Assembly (NCBI GenBank): GCA_048498575.1
Contig: JBEHXS010000016.1
Location: forward strand, 1-28,403
DNA length: 28,403 nt
Origin: DASZQY01 sp048498575
GTDB taxonomy: Bacteria; Pseudomonadota; Alphaproteobacteria; Rhizobiales; Kaistiaceae
Direction: 5' to 3'
The notes under the pieces: generated by a model
What the model saw: only the letters and a program-made list of their open reading frames with translations
What the model was told of the DNA's origin: nothing
Database searches by the model: none
Translations under genes and position numbers: made by a program
Shown here: in pieces, positions 1-8,267 of the stretch
How the letters are laid out: each line of letters begins with the position of its first letter
Position numbering within the stretch: position 1 is the first letter of the stretch

Positions 1-19
1 AGTCGTACGACATAGCCAT
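1..19 (-). CDS. Start of an unidentified gene, cut by the left window edge
   Basis: An ATG at 19 on the minus strand opens a frame reading M-A-M-S-Y-D before the window ends. A good Shine-Dalgarno sequence, AAGGAG, lies about 8 bases upstream (about 27-32), which is why I call it a gene start. Too little is visible to assign a function. It would be transcribed in the same direction as the exported protein gene ending at 95. Confidence 0.4.
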
Positions 20-94
20 GTCTCAGCTCCTTGCGGCCGCCCGTTGCGCTTTATTTAGGTAGCTACCGGCCGTTTTGGGAGGGCCGGCCCGGCG

Positions 95-478
95 TCAGGG
101 CAGGCTGCGGTAGGGCTGGATACGGCAGGTATTCGGGTCAAGCAGCAGGTAGACGATGTCCGGAACCTCGGCTGCCGTAGCCGCCTTCAGCAGGGGCACC
201 CCGCCGACAAAGCCCTGCAGGGCAAGGCCGGCGACGGTAGCTTCGCTTGGCGCGCCGTCCGGGCGGTAGGTCCGGTCATGGTCATGGATAGGGTCGCCCT
301 TTGCCACCCAATCGAGGGCGCTGCCGGTCTCGTCCGGTACGAGGTAGTCGTTGTCCGTCTTCAGCAGGTGGTCGCGGATTTCCAGCGTTTCAGGGTCGAC
401 CACGCACATGCCGGCCTCGGCGGCCGCAGAAAAGGCGAGGAGGAGGAAGAAGGCGGCGGCGGAAAGCTTCACCAGCAT
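95..478 (-). CDS. Small exported protein of unknown function
   Basis: This is a 127-residue protein I do not recognise. The N-terminus (MLVKLSAAAFFLLLAFSAAAEA) looks like a Sec signal peptide with cleavage near residue 22, so the mature protein is probably periplasmic or secreted. The mature part has two cysteines, one near the start (GMCVVDP) and one near the end (DPNTCRIQ), which could form a disulfide. An upstream in-frame ATG at 499 has no ribosome site. The ATG at 478 has GGAG about 5 bases upstream and gives a cleaner signal peptide, so I chose 478. It is divergent from the HNH gene at 628. Confidence 0.6.
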   Translation of the reverse strand: MLVKLSAAAFFLLLAFSAAAEAGMCVVDPETLEIRDHLLKTDNDYLVPDETGSALDWVAKGDPIHDHDRTYRPDGAPSEATVAGLALQGFVGGVPLLKAATAAEVPDIVYLLLDPNTCRIQPYRSLP

Positions 479-540
479 GAGGGCTCCGGAGGATGACATT
501 CGGCGGCAGCATGGCGCCGCTGGCCGAAAGGTCCACCCCC

Positions 541-568
541 TTCACACGGGCGTCATCGCCCATATAGA
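541..568 (+). promoter_or_regulatory. Candidate sigma70 promoter for the HNH endonuclease gene
   Basis: TTCACA (541-546) and TATAGA (563-568) are spaced by 16 bases and resemble -35 and -10 boxes. The expected transcript start near 575 would give a leader of about 50 bases. That leader contains a small hairpin (GGGGC 585-589, GCCCC 595-599). This is a motif match by eye only. Confidence 0.35.
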
Positions 569-627
569 GTATGCCGTGCGTAGAGGGGCACTAAGCCCCC
601 AAAATCGCAGGTGATTCGGGAGAGCGC

Positions 628-1185
628 GTGAATATCGCCGTCTCGCCGGGGTCCAATCCGGCGCTGGTCCTCAATGCTGACTATCGGCCGCTCAGCTATT
701 ATCCGCTGTCCCTGTGGTCGTGGCAGGACGCCATCAAGGCGGTGTTCCTCGACCGCGTGAACATCGTTTCCGAGTACGAGGTGGCGGTTCGCTCGCCCTC
801 GTTCTCGATGCGCCTGCCTTCCGTCGTTTCGCTGAAGACCTATGTGAAGCCGGCGCGCCATCCCGCGTTCACCCGGTTCAACGTCTTCCTGCGCGATCGT
901 TTCCAGTGCCAGTACTGCGGCGGGCGCGACGACCTCACCTTCGACCACGTCGTGCCGCGCTCGCGCGGCGGCCTCACGACCTGGGACAACGTGGTCGCTG
1001 CCTGTTCGCCGTGCAATCTGCGCAAGGGCGGCCTCAGCCCGCGCGAGGCGCGCATGTACCCGGAGCACATGCCCTACCAGCCGACCGTGGCAGACCTGCA
1101 CAATAACGGCCGCCTGTTCCCGCCGAACTACCTCCACGAATCGTGGATGGACTATCTCTACTGGGATAGCGAGCTCGACCCGTAG
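628..1185 (+). CDS. HNH endonuclease family protein
   Basis: This 185-residue protein has a C-terminal HNH (beta-beta-alpha metal) nuclease domain. A CxxC pair (C94, C97), the D-H core (D106-H107, in TFDHVVPRSRGG), N121 and a second CxxC-N (C126, C129, N130) are all in place, so zinc and catalytic sites look intact. The first 85 residues (LNADYRPLSYYPLSLWSW) match the N-terminal part common to chromosomal bacterial HNH proteins of about 180-190 residues. The start is GTG, with GGGAGAG about 5 bases upstream. The gene ends 7 bases before the dsbB stop, tail to tail. Such proteins are widespread in Rhizobiales with no settled role; nothing nearby suggests a toxin, a restriction system or an intron. 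Confidence 0.88.
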   Translation: MNIAVSPGSNPALVLNADYRPLSYYPLSLWSWQDAIKAVFLDRVNIVSEYEVAVRSPSFSMRLPSVVSLKTYVKPARHPAFTRFNVFLRDRFQCQYCGGRDDLTFDHVVPRSRGGLTTWDNVVAACSPCNLRKGGLSPREARMYPEHMPYQPTVADLHNNGRLFPPNYLHESWMDYLYWDSELDP

Positions 1186-1192
1186 GCGCGGT

Positions 1193-1696
1193 TCAGGCGC
1201 CCTTGCGGGCGGCTGCCGTGGCGCAGAGCACCCCAACGATCGCCGATACCACTGCGTTCCATCCGGCAAAGGACAGTCCCCATCCGGCCGGGAAGCGGAA
1301 CGCCGCGTCGGTGCACGAGACGACGTGGATATTCTTCAGCGCGTTGAGCAGGTCGGCGGTCGTGGCCGTCGCGCCGCTGCCGCCACCGCAGTCGGTCGGG
1401 CCCGGCCACCACGTCCACTCCGCGCCGGCGTGATAGACGCCAAGGCCGATGCCGCACAGGAAAGCCAGCGCCGCGACAGCGAGCAACGTGCGGCCGACCC
1501 ACGCCGGTGCCTTCGCGACCATCGCGATCAGCGCAATCAGGATCAGCGGCAGCCCGACGTAGTAGGGCACGCGTTCCTTGAGGCAGAGCTCGCACGGCAC
1601 ATAGCCGCCGACGATCTGAAAGCCCCAGGCGCCGAGGATCGTGGCGAGACCGAGAACGAAGGCGAGTGCGGCGAGCAGGCGGCGGGAGATCGTCAT
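1193..1696 (-). CDS. dsbB: Disulfide bond formation protein B
   Basis: This 167-residue inner-membrane protein belongs to the DsbB family, which reoxidises DsbA and passes electrons to quinone. Four hydrophobic segments are visible (about 7-27, 45-62, 69-90 and 140-160). The first periplasmic cysteine pair is C35-x-x-C38 (VPCELC). The second periplasmic loop carries C103 and C128, the positions expected for the DsbA-interacting pair. The gene starts 13 bases after the stop of the yqaA-like gene on the same strand, so the two probably form an operon. No dsbA is in the window. Confidence 0.87.
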   Translation of the reverse strand: MTISRRLLAALAFVLGLATILGAWGFQIVGGYVPCELCLKERVPYYVGLPLILIALIAMVAKAPAWVGRTLLAVAALAFLCGIGLGVYHAGAEWTWWPGPTDCGGGSGATATTADLLNALKNIHVVSCTDAAFRFPAGWGLSFAGWNAVVSAIVGVLCATAAARKGA

Positions 1697-1709
1697 GCGG
1701 GCGGATGCC

Positions 1710-2294
1710 TTACAGCAAGCGCGTGGCGGCGAAGAGTAAAATGATTGCGATTACGATGCCGGCGGCGACCTGCCCCAGCCGCTTCTCGATGAAGTGGCGG
1801 ATCGATTCGTCGTAGGTGCGGAGCAGCCAGCCAAGGACAAAGAAGCGCAAGCCGCGCGCGGCGATGGCGGAGATGACGAACAGCCACAGGTTCACGCCGA
1901 CGGCGCCGGAAAGGATGGTCACCACCTTGATCGGCGGCAGGTGGGCGACGCCCGAGGTAACGAGCATGAGCAGCACCCAGTCGGCGTCGCCGGAATTGCG
2001 CAACTTCAGGAAGGCGTCGTACTTGCCGTAGAACTCCAGGATGGGCCTGGCGACCGCCTCGAAGGCGTAGTGGCCAATGTACCAGCCGGCCACCCCGCCC
2101 AGCACCGAGGCCACCGTCGCGACCAGCGCATAGCGCCAGGCCCGTTCGGGGCGGGCGATGACCATCGGCACAAAGAGCACGTCGGCCGGGACGAGGAAGA
2201 CCGAGCTTTCGACGAAGGCGATCACCGCCAGCCAGATTTCGGCGGTCTCGCGCGAAGCGAGGTTCATCGTCCAGTCGTAGAGGCGGCGGAGCAT
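1710..2294 (-). CDS. YqaA/DedA family membrane protein
   Basis: This 194-residue integral membrane protein resembles the YqaA branch of the DedA (SNARE-associated/VTT) family. Features are an early amphipathic segment, a re-entrant region with E-S-S-V-F-L-V-P-A-D, a Gly-rich segment (VLGGVAGWYIGHYAF) and a later GVAHLPPIK motif where the family has G-x-x-x-x-P. Three to four further membrane helices follow. DedA proteins are linked to lipid scrambling and membrane homeostasis, but the substrate of this subgroup is unknown. It lies upstream of dsbB in a probable two-gene unit. The start is ATG at 2294, divergent from tRNA-Leu. Confidence 0.82.
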   Translation of the reverse strand: MLRRLYDWTMNLASRETAEIWLAVIAFVESSVFLVPADVLFVPMVIARPERAWRYALVATVASVLGGVAGWYIGHYAFEAVARPILEFYGKYDAFLKLRNSGDADWVLLMLVTSGVAHLPPIKVVTILSGAVGVNLWLFVISAIAARGLRFFVLGWLLRTYDESIRHFIEKRLGQVAAGIVIAIILLFAATRLL

Positions 2295-2343
2295 TCGCCG
2301 CCTCTGTTATCGGCGCGCCGCGACGCTGTCAAAACCGCCGCGG

Positions 2344-2372
2344 TTGACCACCGGCGGGCCGCTCCGTATAGG
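2344..2372 (+). promoter_or_regulatory. Sigma70-type promoter of tRNA-Leu
   Basis: TTGACC (2344-2349) and TATAGG (2367-2372) are separated by exactly 17 bases. They end 16 bases before the first base of the mature tRNA. Position, spacing and sequence all fit a housekeeping promoter. Confidence 0.7.
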
Positions 2373-2388
2373 CGAGCGGGTCACGGCA

Positions 2389-2473
2389 GCCCCCGTGGCG
2401 GAACCGGTAGACGCGGCAGACTCAAAATCTGTTGCCGAAAGGCGTGCCCGTTCGAGTCGGGCCGGGGGCACCA
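2389..2473 (+). tRNA. tRNA-Leu (anticodon CAA)
   Basis: This 85-base tRNA includes an encoded CCA. The acceptor arms GCCCCCG (2389-2395) and CGGGGGC (2463-2469) pair fully, followed by A and CCA (2470-2473). The anticodon stem GCAGA/TCTGT encloses the loop CTCAAAA, giving anticodon CAA at 2423-2425, which reads UUG. A long variable arm and a TTCGAGT T-loop (about 2451-2457) mark it as a class II leucine tRNA. It ends 4 bases before the stop of the opposing porin-like gene. Confidence 0.95.
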
Positions 2474-2477
2474 AACG

Positions 2478-3242
2478 CTAGAAGCGGTAGCTGACGCCGG
2501 CGCGGAAGAGATTCTCGCTGACCGCTTCGGTCGATGTCGCCGTCGAACTGTCCACCGTGTCGAAGGCAAAATCGTAACGGACCGCCGGCAGCTCGAGGTG
2601 CAGGTATTCGGCGCGCACCGCCCAGTGGGCGTCGAGCGCGACCTCGAGGCCGGCGCCCGCCGCGATGCCCAGCTGCAGGGCGTCGTCGCTCGCCGTGAAC
2701 CCAGGCGGCACCGTGCCGCCGCTCGGCGTGACCGTGATTTCGCCATGCCCGTGGCCAAGGGCGAGGCCGGCGGTGCCGTAAACAAGAATGGCGCCATCGG
2801 CCACGCCAAGACGACCGCGCAGCGTCGCGAACCAATCGACGTCGGCGCTGGTGTCGACCCGCGGGTCGCCGTGTGGCACGCCGGGTATCGTGGAACTCTG
2901 CCTCAGCCGGGAAAACGCGAAGTCGGCCTCGGCGCCGGTCACGACCACGCCGGTCTGCCGGTTGAGGCCGATGTGCGCGCCGGCGAATCCCCCACTCAGG
3001 GCGGCGCTGGAATCGTCGCTGCCGTAGCTGTCGGGCGTCGTCGGCGTGATGCCGAACAGCGTCCCGGCGGTGGTCAGCGATGCGTCGGTCGTCACGAGGT
3101 CGCCGGCCGCGCCGCCGCCGTCGAAGCCGGCGTAGACGCCACTCCAGTCGAAAGGAGGCGGCTCATCTGCGAGCGCCACGCCGCCGAAGGGGGCGACGGC
3201 CACCAATACGCCAAGCAACGGGAACGCGCGGGGTCCTGTCAT
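2478..3242 (-). CDS. Outer-membrane beta-barrel protein, Omp25/31-like
   Basis: This 254-residue protein has a Sec signal peptide (about residues 1-25, ending VALA-DE). The mature part begins FDWSGVYAGFDGGGA, the usual opening of the small alphaproteobacterial beta-barrel porin/Omp25-31 group. Alternating hydrophobic strands follow (HWAVRAEYLHLEL, NLFRAGVSYRF). The protein ends in Tyr-Arg-Phe, a C-terminal aromatic typical of BAM-assembled barrels. The middle (about 45-75) is rich in Thr/Ser/Asp and could be an extracellular loop. The start has GGAGA about 8 bases upstream. Its transcript runs toward the convergent tRNA-Leu. It may be structural or a porin; transport activity cannot be inferred. 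Confidence 0.82.
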   Translation of the reverse strand: MTGPRAFPLLGVLVAVAPFGGVALADEPPPFDWSGVYAGFDGGGAAGDLVTTDASLTTAGTLFGITPTTPDSYGSDDSSAALSGGFAGAHIGLNRQTGVVVTGAEADFAFSRLRQSSTIPGVPHGDPRVDTSADVDWFATLRGRLGVADGAILVYGTAGLALGHGHGEITVTPSGGTVPPGFTASDDALQLGIAAGAGLEVALDAHWAVRAEYLHLELPAVRYDFAFDTVDSSTATSTEAVSENLFRAGVSYRF

Positions 3243-3351
3243 TCACGTATCTCCGGACCGGAAGGGGGTGCCAACGCACCTCGGCGCGATTCGGACTATG
3301 CGGTGATTCCACCGGCGGTCGTAATTGTAACTTTCGGCAACCCGGCGCCGT

Positions 3352-5157
3352 TCACTCGGCGGCGACGATGTTCTCGGCCGCCCGTACCCGGCCCTCGAAC
3401 TGCAGACGGTAGAGACGGGCGTACTGCTTGCCGGCGGCGAGCAGCTCCTCGTGCCGACCCTGCTCGACGATCTTGCCGTCGACCAGCACGCAGATCTTGT
3501 CGGCATGGAGCACGGTGGAGAGGCGGTGGGCGATGACGATGGTCGTGCGCCCTTCCATCAGCCGGTCGAAGGCGACCTGCACGTGATGCTCCGATTCAGA
3601 ATCCAGGGATGAAGTCGCCTCGTCGAGCAGGATGATCGGCGCGTCGCGGAGCATGGCGCGGGCAATGGCGACGCGCTGGCGCTGTCCGCCGGACAGCTGC
3701 GTGCCCTCCGGTCCCAGCATGGTGTCGTAACCGTTGGCGGTCGACATGATGAAGTCGTGCGCCATGGCGGCGCGGGAGGCCGCCTCGATCTCGGCGTCGG
3801 TGGCGTTCGGCCGGCCGAAGCGGATGTTCTCGCGGATCGAGTCGCGGAACAGGTAGGTGTCCTGGCCGACGAGCGCGATCGCATCGCGGAGCGAACTCAG
3901 TTTGACTTTGGCGACGTCCTGACCGTCGATCCGCACCACGCCCGAATTGGGGTCGTAGAAGCGCTCGATCAGGGCGATCATCGTGCTCTTGCCGGAGCCG
4001 GACGGGCCAACCAGCGCGGTCGTCTTGCCGCCCTGGGCGGTGAAGTCGAGGCTGCGGAAGACCGGGCTGCCGCCGGGATAAGTGAAGTCAACCTTGTCGA
4101 AATTGACCTCGCCCTTGGTCACCGCAAGCGCTGGCCCATTCTCGTTGATGTCGAACGACGGCTGGGTGTCGAGCAGGTCGTACATCAGGCGGACGCCGAC
4201 CAGCCCGGTCTCGATCTGCAACTGCATGCTGGCCAGGCGCTTGGCCGGTTCGTAGGCCAGTCCGATCGCGGCGATGAACGACATCAGCGCGCCCGGCTGA
4301 ACGCCGTAGTAGATCGTCTGGTAACCGGCCCAGAAGATGACGACCGCGATGGCGAAGCCGCCGAGCACTTCCATCAGCGGGTTGGCGCGGGCCGAGATGC
4401 GGATGATCTTGTCGGCGCGCTTGCGTACGTCCTCGACCGAGGCCGCCATGCGCTGGCTCATCGAGCGCTCGAGGTTGAAGGCCTTGACGACGCGGATGCC
4501 GTGCGCGGTGTCCTGCATGTCGGAAATGACGAAGCCCAGCGAAGTGAACTGCTGGCGCGAGACGCCGCGCACGCGCCGCACGAGGCGGCCGATGCCGAGG
4601 AACGTGATCGGCACGATCACCAGGATGAGCAGCGACATCAGCGGGCTCTGCACGAACATCACGCCAAGCAGGGCGATCACCGAAAGCAGGTCGCGGCTGG
4701 TGGTGTTGATGAGGGTGTCGAGCACCTGGCGCGCCGCCTGGGCGTTGTACGACATGCGCGCGATCAGCTCGCTCGACGGCGTGCGCGTGTAGAAATCGAT
4801 GCCGAGGTTCAGCATGTGGTCGTACATGCGCCGCTGCAGGCGGGCGACGACGGCGTTGCCGATACGGCCGAGCATCACCGACGAGGCGTAGAGGCTGTAA
4901 CCGCGGATGAAGCCGTTGGCGACGACGATGCCGCTCAGCACCCAGAGCATCGTCGCTTCGCGGTCGAAGAAGATCTTGTTGATCAGGTCCTTGATGATCC
5001 ACGCGTTGAGCGCCGTGGTGCCGGCGATGACGACGCCGATCACAGCGGCGAGAACATAGCGGCCGGCGAATTGGCGGGCGTTCTCGGAGAAAAGCCGGCG
5101 GACAAGGGCGAGCGAGCCGCCTTCGAACAGGCGCGCGAAGGGCAGACGGAAAGCCAT
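3352..5157 (-). CDS. ABC exporter, fused permease and ATPase (MsbA-like)
   Basis: This 601-residue half-transporter has an N-terminal six-helix ABC membrane domain (about 30-325) fused to a nucleotide-binding domain (about 348-585). The ATPase motifs are intact: Walker A GPSGSGKST (384-392), Q-loop VGQDTYLF, signature LSGGQ (488-492), Walker B IILLDE (508-513) and the switch histidine H544 in AHRLS. It resembles MsbA and other lipid, peptide or drug exporters and would work as a homodimer. The start ATG overlaps the stop of the M20 amidohydrolase by one base (TGATG), so translation is probably coupled. The substrate is unknown; no lpxK or kdtA lies nearby to support a lipid A role. Confidence 0.92.
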   Translation of the reverse strand: MAFRLPFARLFEGGSLALVRRLFSENARQFAGRYVLAAVIGVVIAGTTALNAWIIKDLINKIFFDREATMLWVLSGIVVANGFIRGYSLYASSVMLGRIGNAVVARLQRRMYDHMLNLGIDFYTRTPSSELIARMSYNAQAARQVLDTLINTTSRDLLSVIALLGVMFVQSPLMSLLILVIVPITFLGIGRLVRRVRGVSRQQFTSLGFVISDMQDTAHGIRVVKAFNLERSMSQRMAASVEDVRKRADKIIRISARANPLMEVLGGFAIAVVIFWAGYQTIYYGVQPGALMSFIAAIGLAYEPAKRLASMQLQIETGLVGVRLMYDLLDTQPSFDINENGPALAVTKGEVNFDKVDFTYPGGSPVFRSLDFTAQGGKTTALVGPSGSGKSTMIALIERFYDPNSGVVRIDGQDVAKVKLSSLRDAIALVGQDTYLFRDSIRENIRFGRPNATDAEIEAASRAAMAHDFIMSTANGYDTMLGPEGTQLSGGQRQRVAIARAMLRDAPIILLDEATSSLDSESEHHVQVAFDRLMEGRTTIVIAHRLSTVLHADKICVLVDGKIVEQGRHEELLAAGKQYARLYRLQFEGRVRAAENIVAAE

Positions 5158-6323
5158 CAGGCGGGCATCGCCGTTTCGACGAGCCGGGCCCAGTACGAGC
5201 AGCCGATCGGAATGATCTCGTCGTTGAAATCGTAGGCGGGGTTGTGCAGGCCGGCGCTGTCGCCGTTGCCAATGAAGATGAAGGCGCCCGGCCGCGCCTC
5301 CAGCATGTAGGAGAAATCCTCGGCGCCCATGTGCGGCGGCGCCGCGGCGTTGACGCGGCCGGTGCCGACGATCTCGCCGGCGACGCGGGCGGCAAAATCG
5401 GTCTGCGTCGCGTGGTTCACCGTCACCGGATAGCCGCGGTGGAAATCGAGATGCACACCGGCGCCGTAAGCCGCCGCGGTCGCTTCGATGATCGTGCGCA
5501 TGCGCTGCTCGACGAGGTCGCGCACTTTGGCGTTGAGGGTGCGCGCGGTGCCGACCAGCTCGGCGGTCTCGGCGATCACGTTGTCGGCCGAGCCGGCGTG
5601 GAACATGGTCACCGATACCACCGCCGATTCCAGCGGATCGACAGAGCGGGACACCACCGTCTGCAGCGCCTGGACGATCGCCGTACCGACCATGATCGGG
5701 TCGATGACGTCCTGCGGCCGCGCGGCGTGACCGCCGCGTCCGGTGATGGTGATCGTGAACCAGTCGGCGGCGGCCATCATCGGTCCGTGGCGCATGGCGA
5801 AGGTGCCGACATCCAGCGCCGGCATGTTGTGCATGCCGTAGACTTCCTGGATGTGCCAGCGGTCCATGAGGCCGTCCTCGACCATGGCCTTGCCGCCGGC
5901 GCCGCCTTCCTCGGCAGGCTGGAAGATGACGACGGCGGTGCCGTCGAAGTTCCGCGTCTCGGCAAGGTAGCGCGCGGCGCCGAGCAGCATGGCGGTGTGG
6001 CCGTCATGGCCGCAGGCGTGCATCTTGCCCGGCGTTTCCGAGGCGTAGGGCTTGCCGGTCGTCTCCGTCATCGGCAGCGCATCCATGTCGGCGCGCATGC
6101 CGAGCACGCGGCCGCTGGTGTTCTTGCGTCCCTTAATGATGCCGACCACGCCGGTGCGGCCGATGCCGGTGACGACCTCGTCGACGCCGAAGGTGCGCAG
6201 CTTGTCGGCGACGCTCGCCGCCGTCCGGTGGACGTCGTAAAGCAGCTCGGGATGGCGATGAAAATCGCGCCGCCAGGCAGCGATATCGGCTTCCAGATCG
6301 GCGAAGCGGTTGACGATGGGCAT
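5157..6323 (-). CDS. M20D family amidohydrolase (amino-acid/hippurate type)
   Basis: This 388-residue metallo-amidohydrolase is of the HipO/Ama/IAA-amino-acid hydrolase group. Conserved features are MRADMDALPM (76-85), HACGHDGHT with C104 and H106 as metal ligands, QPAEEG with E138-E139, and GMHNMP with H165. The metal-binding cysteine marks subfamily M20D. The lid/dimerisation domain covers about 180-290. Such enzymes release amino acids from N-acyl or N-aroyl conjugates in the cytoplasm. The start has AGGAG about 8 bases upstream. It is the first gene of a probable operon with the downstream ABC exporter. The precise substrate cannot be told from sequence. Confidence 0.9.
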   Translation of the reverse strand: MPIVNRFADLEADIAAWRRDFHRHPELLYDVHRTAASVADKLRTFGVDEVVTGIGRTGVVGIIKGRKNTSGRVLGMRADMDALPMTETTGKPYASETPGKMHACGHDGHTAMLLGAARYLAETRNFDGTAVVIFQPAEEGGAGGKAMVEDGLMDRWHIQEVYGMHNMPALDVGTFAMRHGPMMAAADWFTITITGRGGHAARPQDVIDPIMVGTAIVQALQTVVSRSVDPLESAVVSVTMFHAGSADNVIAETAELVGTARTLNAKVRDLVEQRMRTIIEATAAAYGAGVHLDFHRGYPVTVNHATQTDFAARVAGEIVGTGRVNAAAPPHMGAEDFSYMLEARPGAFIFIGNGDSAGLHNPAYDFNDEIIPIGCSYWARLVETAMPA

Positions 6324-6402
6324 GTCCGGCTCCTGTCGGCGAGTATATAGCCTCTAACCGACGGAATGGGCGAGCGGCTATTTGCCCTGCCCGGCCAGAC
6401 CC

Positions 6403-7020
6403 TTAAGCGTCGAGGCCACCCGTCCGGACGATGAAATCGACGATCGTGTCGAGCCCATGTTGCGCGCGCATGTTGGTGAAGACGAAGGGCCGGGCGCCGC
6501 GCATCTTGCGGGCGTCGCGGTCCATCACCTCGAGCGAGGCTCCGACCATAGGCGCAAGGTCTATCTTGTTGATGACGAGAAGGTCGGAGCGCGTGATGCC
6601 AGGTCCACCCTTGCGCGGGATCTTGTCTCCCGCGGCGACGTCGATGACGTAGATGGTGAGGTCGGCAAGCTCCGGCGAGAACGTCGCGGCGAGGTTGTCG
6701 CCGCCCGATTCGATCAGCACCACGTCGAGATCCGGAAACTTGCCGCGCAGTTCGGCGACCGCGGCGAGGTTGATCGAGGCGTCCTCGCGGATCGCAGTAT
6801 GCGGGCAGCCGCCGGTCTCGACGCCGAGGATACGTTCCGGCGCGAGCGCGCCGGACCGGGTCAGGAACTCGGCGTCTTCCTTCGTGTAGATGTCGTTCGT
6901 GATCGCCGCGATGTTGTAGCGATCGCGCAGTTTCTTGCAGAGCGCATCCATTAGCGCCGTCTTGCCGGAGCCGACCGGGCCGCCGACACCGATACGCAGG
7001 GGACCGTTGGGCGAGATCAT
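6403..7020 (-). CDS. ureG: Urease accessory GTPase UreG
   Basis: This 205-residue SIMIBI-class GTPase delivers nickel to apo-urease with UreD and UreF. The P-loop is GPVGSGKT (14-21). The metal-binding C-P-H motif is C72-P73-H74 (ETGGCPHTAIRED). The G3-type segment is LIESGGDNLAATFSPELAD, and the base-specificity motif is NKID (151-154). All functional residues are present and the length is typical. The start ATG overlaps the ureF stop by four bases (ATGA), indicating coupling. It is the last gene of the urease series, with 78 bases to the next gene. Confidence 0.98.
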   Translation of the reverse strand: MISPNGPLRIGVGGPVGSGKTALMDALCKKLRDRYNIAAITNDIYTKEDAEFLTRSGALAPERILGVETGGCPHTAIREDASINLAAVAELRGKFPDLDVVLIESGGDNLAATFSPELADLTIYVIDVAAGDKIPRKGGPGITRSDLLVINKIDLAPMVGASLEVMDRDARKMRGARPFVFTNMRAQHGLDTIVDFIVRTGGLDA

Positions 7021-7736
7021 GAGCGGAACAGCCTCGTGTACTGGGTTTCGTGTTTCATCGACGCGATATCGGCGCGGAGCGCAGCGCCGCCAAGATCGTC
7101 GAGGGTGAGGGATTGCGCGGCGGTCGCAACTTCGATCGCCACCGGTGCCAGCGCCGCGATGATCCTCTGCCCGGCGCTCTGGCCGATCGGGACGGCGCGC
7201 ACGCCGGCGGAGACGATGTTGGCAACGAACGCCGTCAGCATGGCCGTCAGCGCCGGCACGAGCGGGATGTCATGCGCCGCCGTCGCTGAGGCTACGGCGA
7301 CCGGATAGGGCACGGAGATGCCAGCCAACGCGGCTGCGGATTCGTCCAGCGCCGGCAGGGGCCACGCAGCCCGCACCGCCTCGAGGAAAGCGTTGCCCTG
7401 GGCGGTCGATTCCAGATGCCGCTCGCGCGACGGCTGGAAGGCCAGCGCGATTTCGGCGACCTCGCGGAGCGCCGAGCCTCGCCCCCGCCATGCCTGGCAG
7501 AAGAGAATCGCGTCGCTGCGGGCGGCGCCGTGGCGGAGGATCGCCGTCAGCCATGTCCGGAGCGCGTCCGGCGTGGTCACGCTGCCGTCCTCGATTGCCC
7601 ACTCGAGGCCGTGGCTGTAGGAGTAACCGCCAACCGGAAAAGACGGCGACAGCCACGTCATCAGCTTCTGGAGCGCGGCGGGCGTCAGCAGGGCCTCGGA
7701 CGGCTCGAACGTGGCAAGCCCGCCGAGTTCAACCAC
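7017..7736 (-). CDS. ureF: Urease accessory protein UreF
   Basis: This 239-residue all-helical UreF bridges UreD and UreG in the urease activation complex. The family core is clear: LMTWLSPSFPVGGYSYSHGLE near the N-terminus, DAILFCQAW in the middle, and IVSAGVRAVPIGQSAGQRI near the C-terminus. The open frame extends much further upstream (to about 8012), but that part is a shadow of ureE. I chose the GTG at 7736 because the UreF family starts just before this core and because it gives an 8-base overlap with the ureE stop. The 3' end overlaps ureG by 4 bases. Confidence 0.94.
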   Translation of the reverse strand: MVELGGLATFEPSEALLTPAALQKLMTWLSPSFPVGGYSYSHGLEWAIEDGSVTTPDALRTWLTAILRHGAARSDAILFCQAWRGRGSALREVAEIALAFQPSRERHLESTAQGNAFLEAVRAAWPLPALDESAAALAGISVPYPVAVASATAAHDIPLVPALTAMLTAFVANIVSAGVRAVPIGQSAGQRIIAALAPVAIEVATAAQSLTLDDLGGAALRADIASMKHETQYTRLFRS

Positions 7737-8250
7737 GTTCGACGCCCTTCTCTTCGATCCGATCGTCGTGCTCCAGCGCGCCTTCCTCATCGTCATGGGG
7801 GTGCGGGTGAGGGTGGTGGCCGTGCGCGTAGGCGCCGCCCTCCGGGTCGAACGGTGCGTCGATATGATGAACGTGGGCGCCCAGCCCCTCGACCATCTCC
7901 TCGATGACGTGATCGCGGCGGATGCGAATGACGCTCGCGGCGAGCTGCGCCGGCAGGTGGCGGTTGCCGAGATGCCAGGCGACGCGAAGCAGCCCGGGTG
8001 CATCGTGAGCATGAATCTCGGCGAGGGGCTCCGGCGCCGCCTCGACCCCGATCAGGCCGCCATCCTCAAGAGTGAGGGCGTCGCCGTCGCGGAGCGGCAC
8101 GGCGTCGGACAGATCGAGCAGAAAGGCGGTGCCGCCAATGCCGGTCATGGCAACGCGCCGGCGATGCCGCTGGTCATAGTCGAGGACAACGGTGTCGACG
8201 ACGGGCCCGCTCCATGTGCCGGCGGGCAATACGCGAACGGCCCTGGCCAT
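7729..8250 (-). CDS. ureE: Urease accessory nickel metallochaperone UreE
   Basis: This 173-residue UreE supplies nickel to the UreDFG complex. Residues 1-75 form the N-terminal substrate-binding-like domain. Residues 80-140 form the metal-binding domain, with the conserved WHLGNRHLP (H93, H98) and DAPFDPEGGAYAHG. The C-terminal tail is His-rich (HGHHPHPHPH, about 143-152), then acidic, as in nickel-storing UreE proteins. An in-frame ATG at 8283 would overlap the upstream SDR gene. I prefer 8250, which matches family N-termini and follows GGGGGAG, although that site is unusually close to the ATG. It lies 17 bases after the SDR stop and overlaps ureF. Confidence 0.93.
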   Translation of the reverse strand: MARAVRVLPAGTWSGPVVDTVVLDYDQRHRRRVAMTGIGGTAFLLDLSDAVPLRDGDALTLEDGGLIGVEAAPEPLAEIHAHDAPGLLRVAWHLGNRHLPAQLAASVIRIRRDHVIEEMVEGLGAHVHHIDAPFDPEGGAYAHGHHPHPHPHDDEEGALEHDDRIEEKGVERG

Positions 8251-8267
8251 GCTCCCCCGTTGTTCCG

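Noticed and set aside
66..87. CCGGCC/GGCCGG hairpin after the first exported-protein gene
   Set aside because: Short self-complementary GC motif with no T-run; not distinguishable from background in this base composition.
1794..3536. Very long plus-strand open frame of 580 codons
   Set aside because: It is an antisense shadow of the YqaA-like and porin-like genes, crosses tRNA-Leu, and its product is low-complexity Arg/Gly/Ala-rich sequence.
3757..5235. Long plus-strand frame opposite the ABC exporter
   Set aside because: It is an antisense shadow of a high-GC gene, rich in His/Asp/Arg/Ala, with no family motif; the exporter has all ABC motifs.
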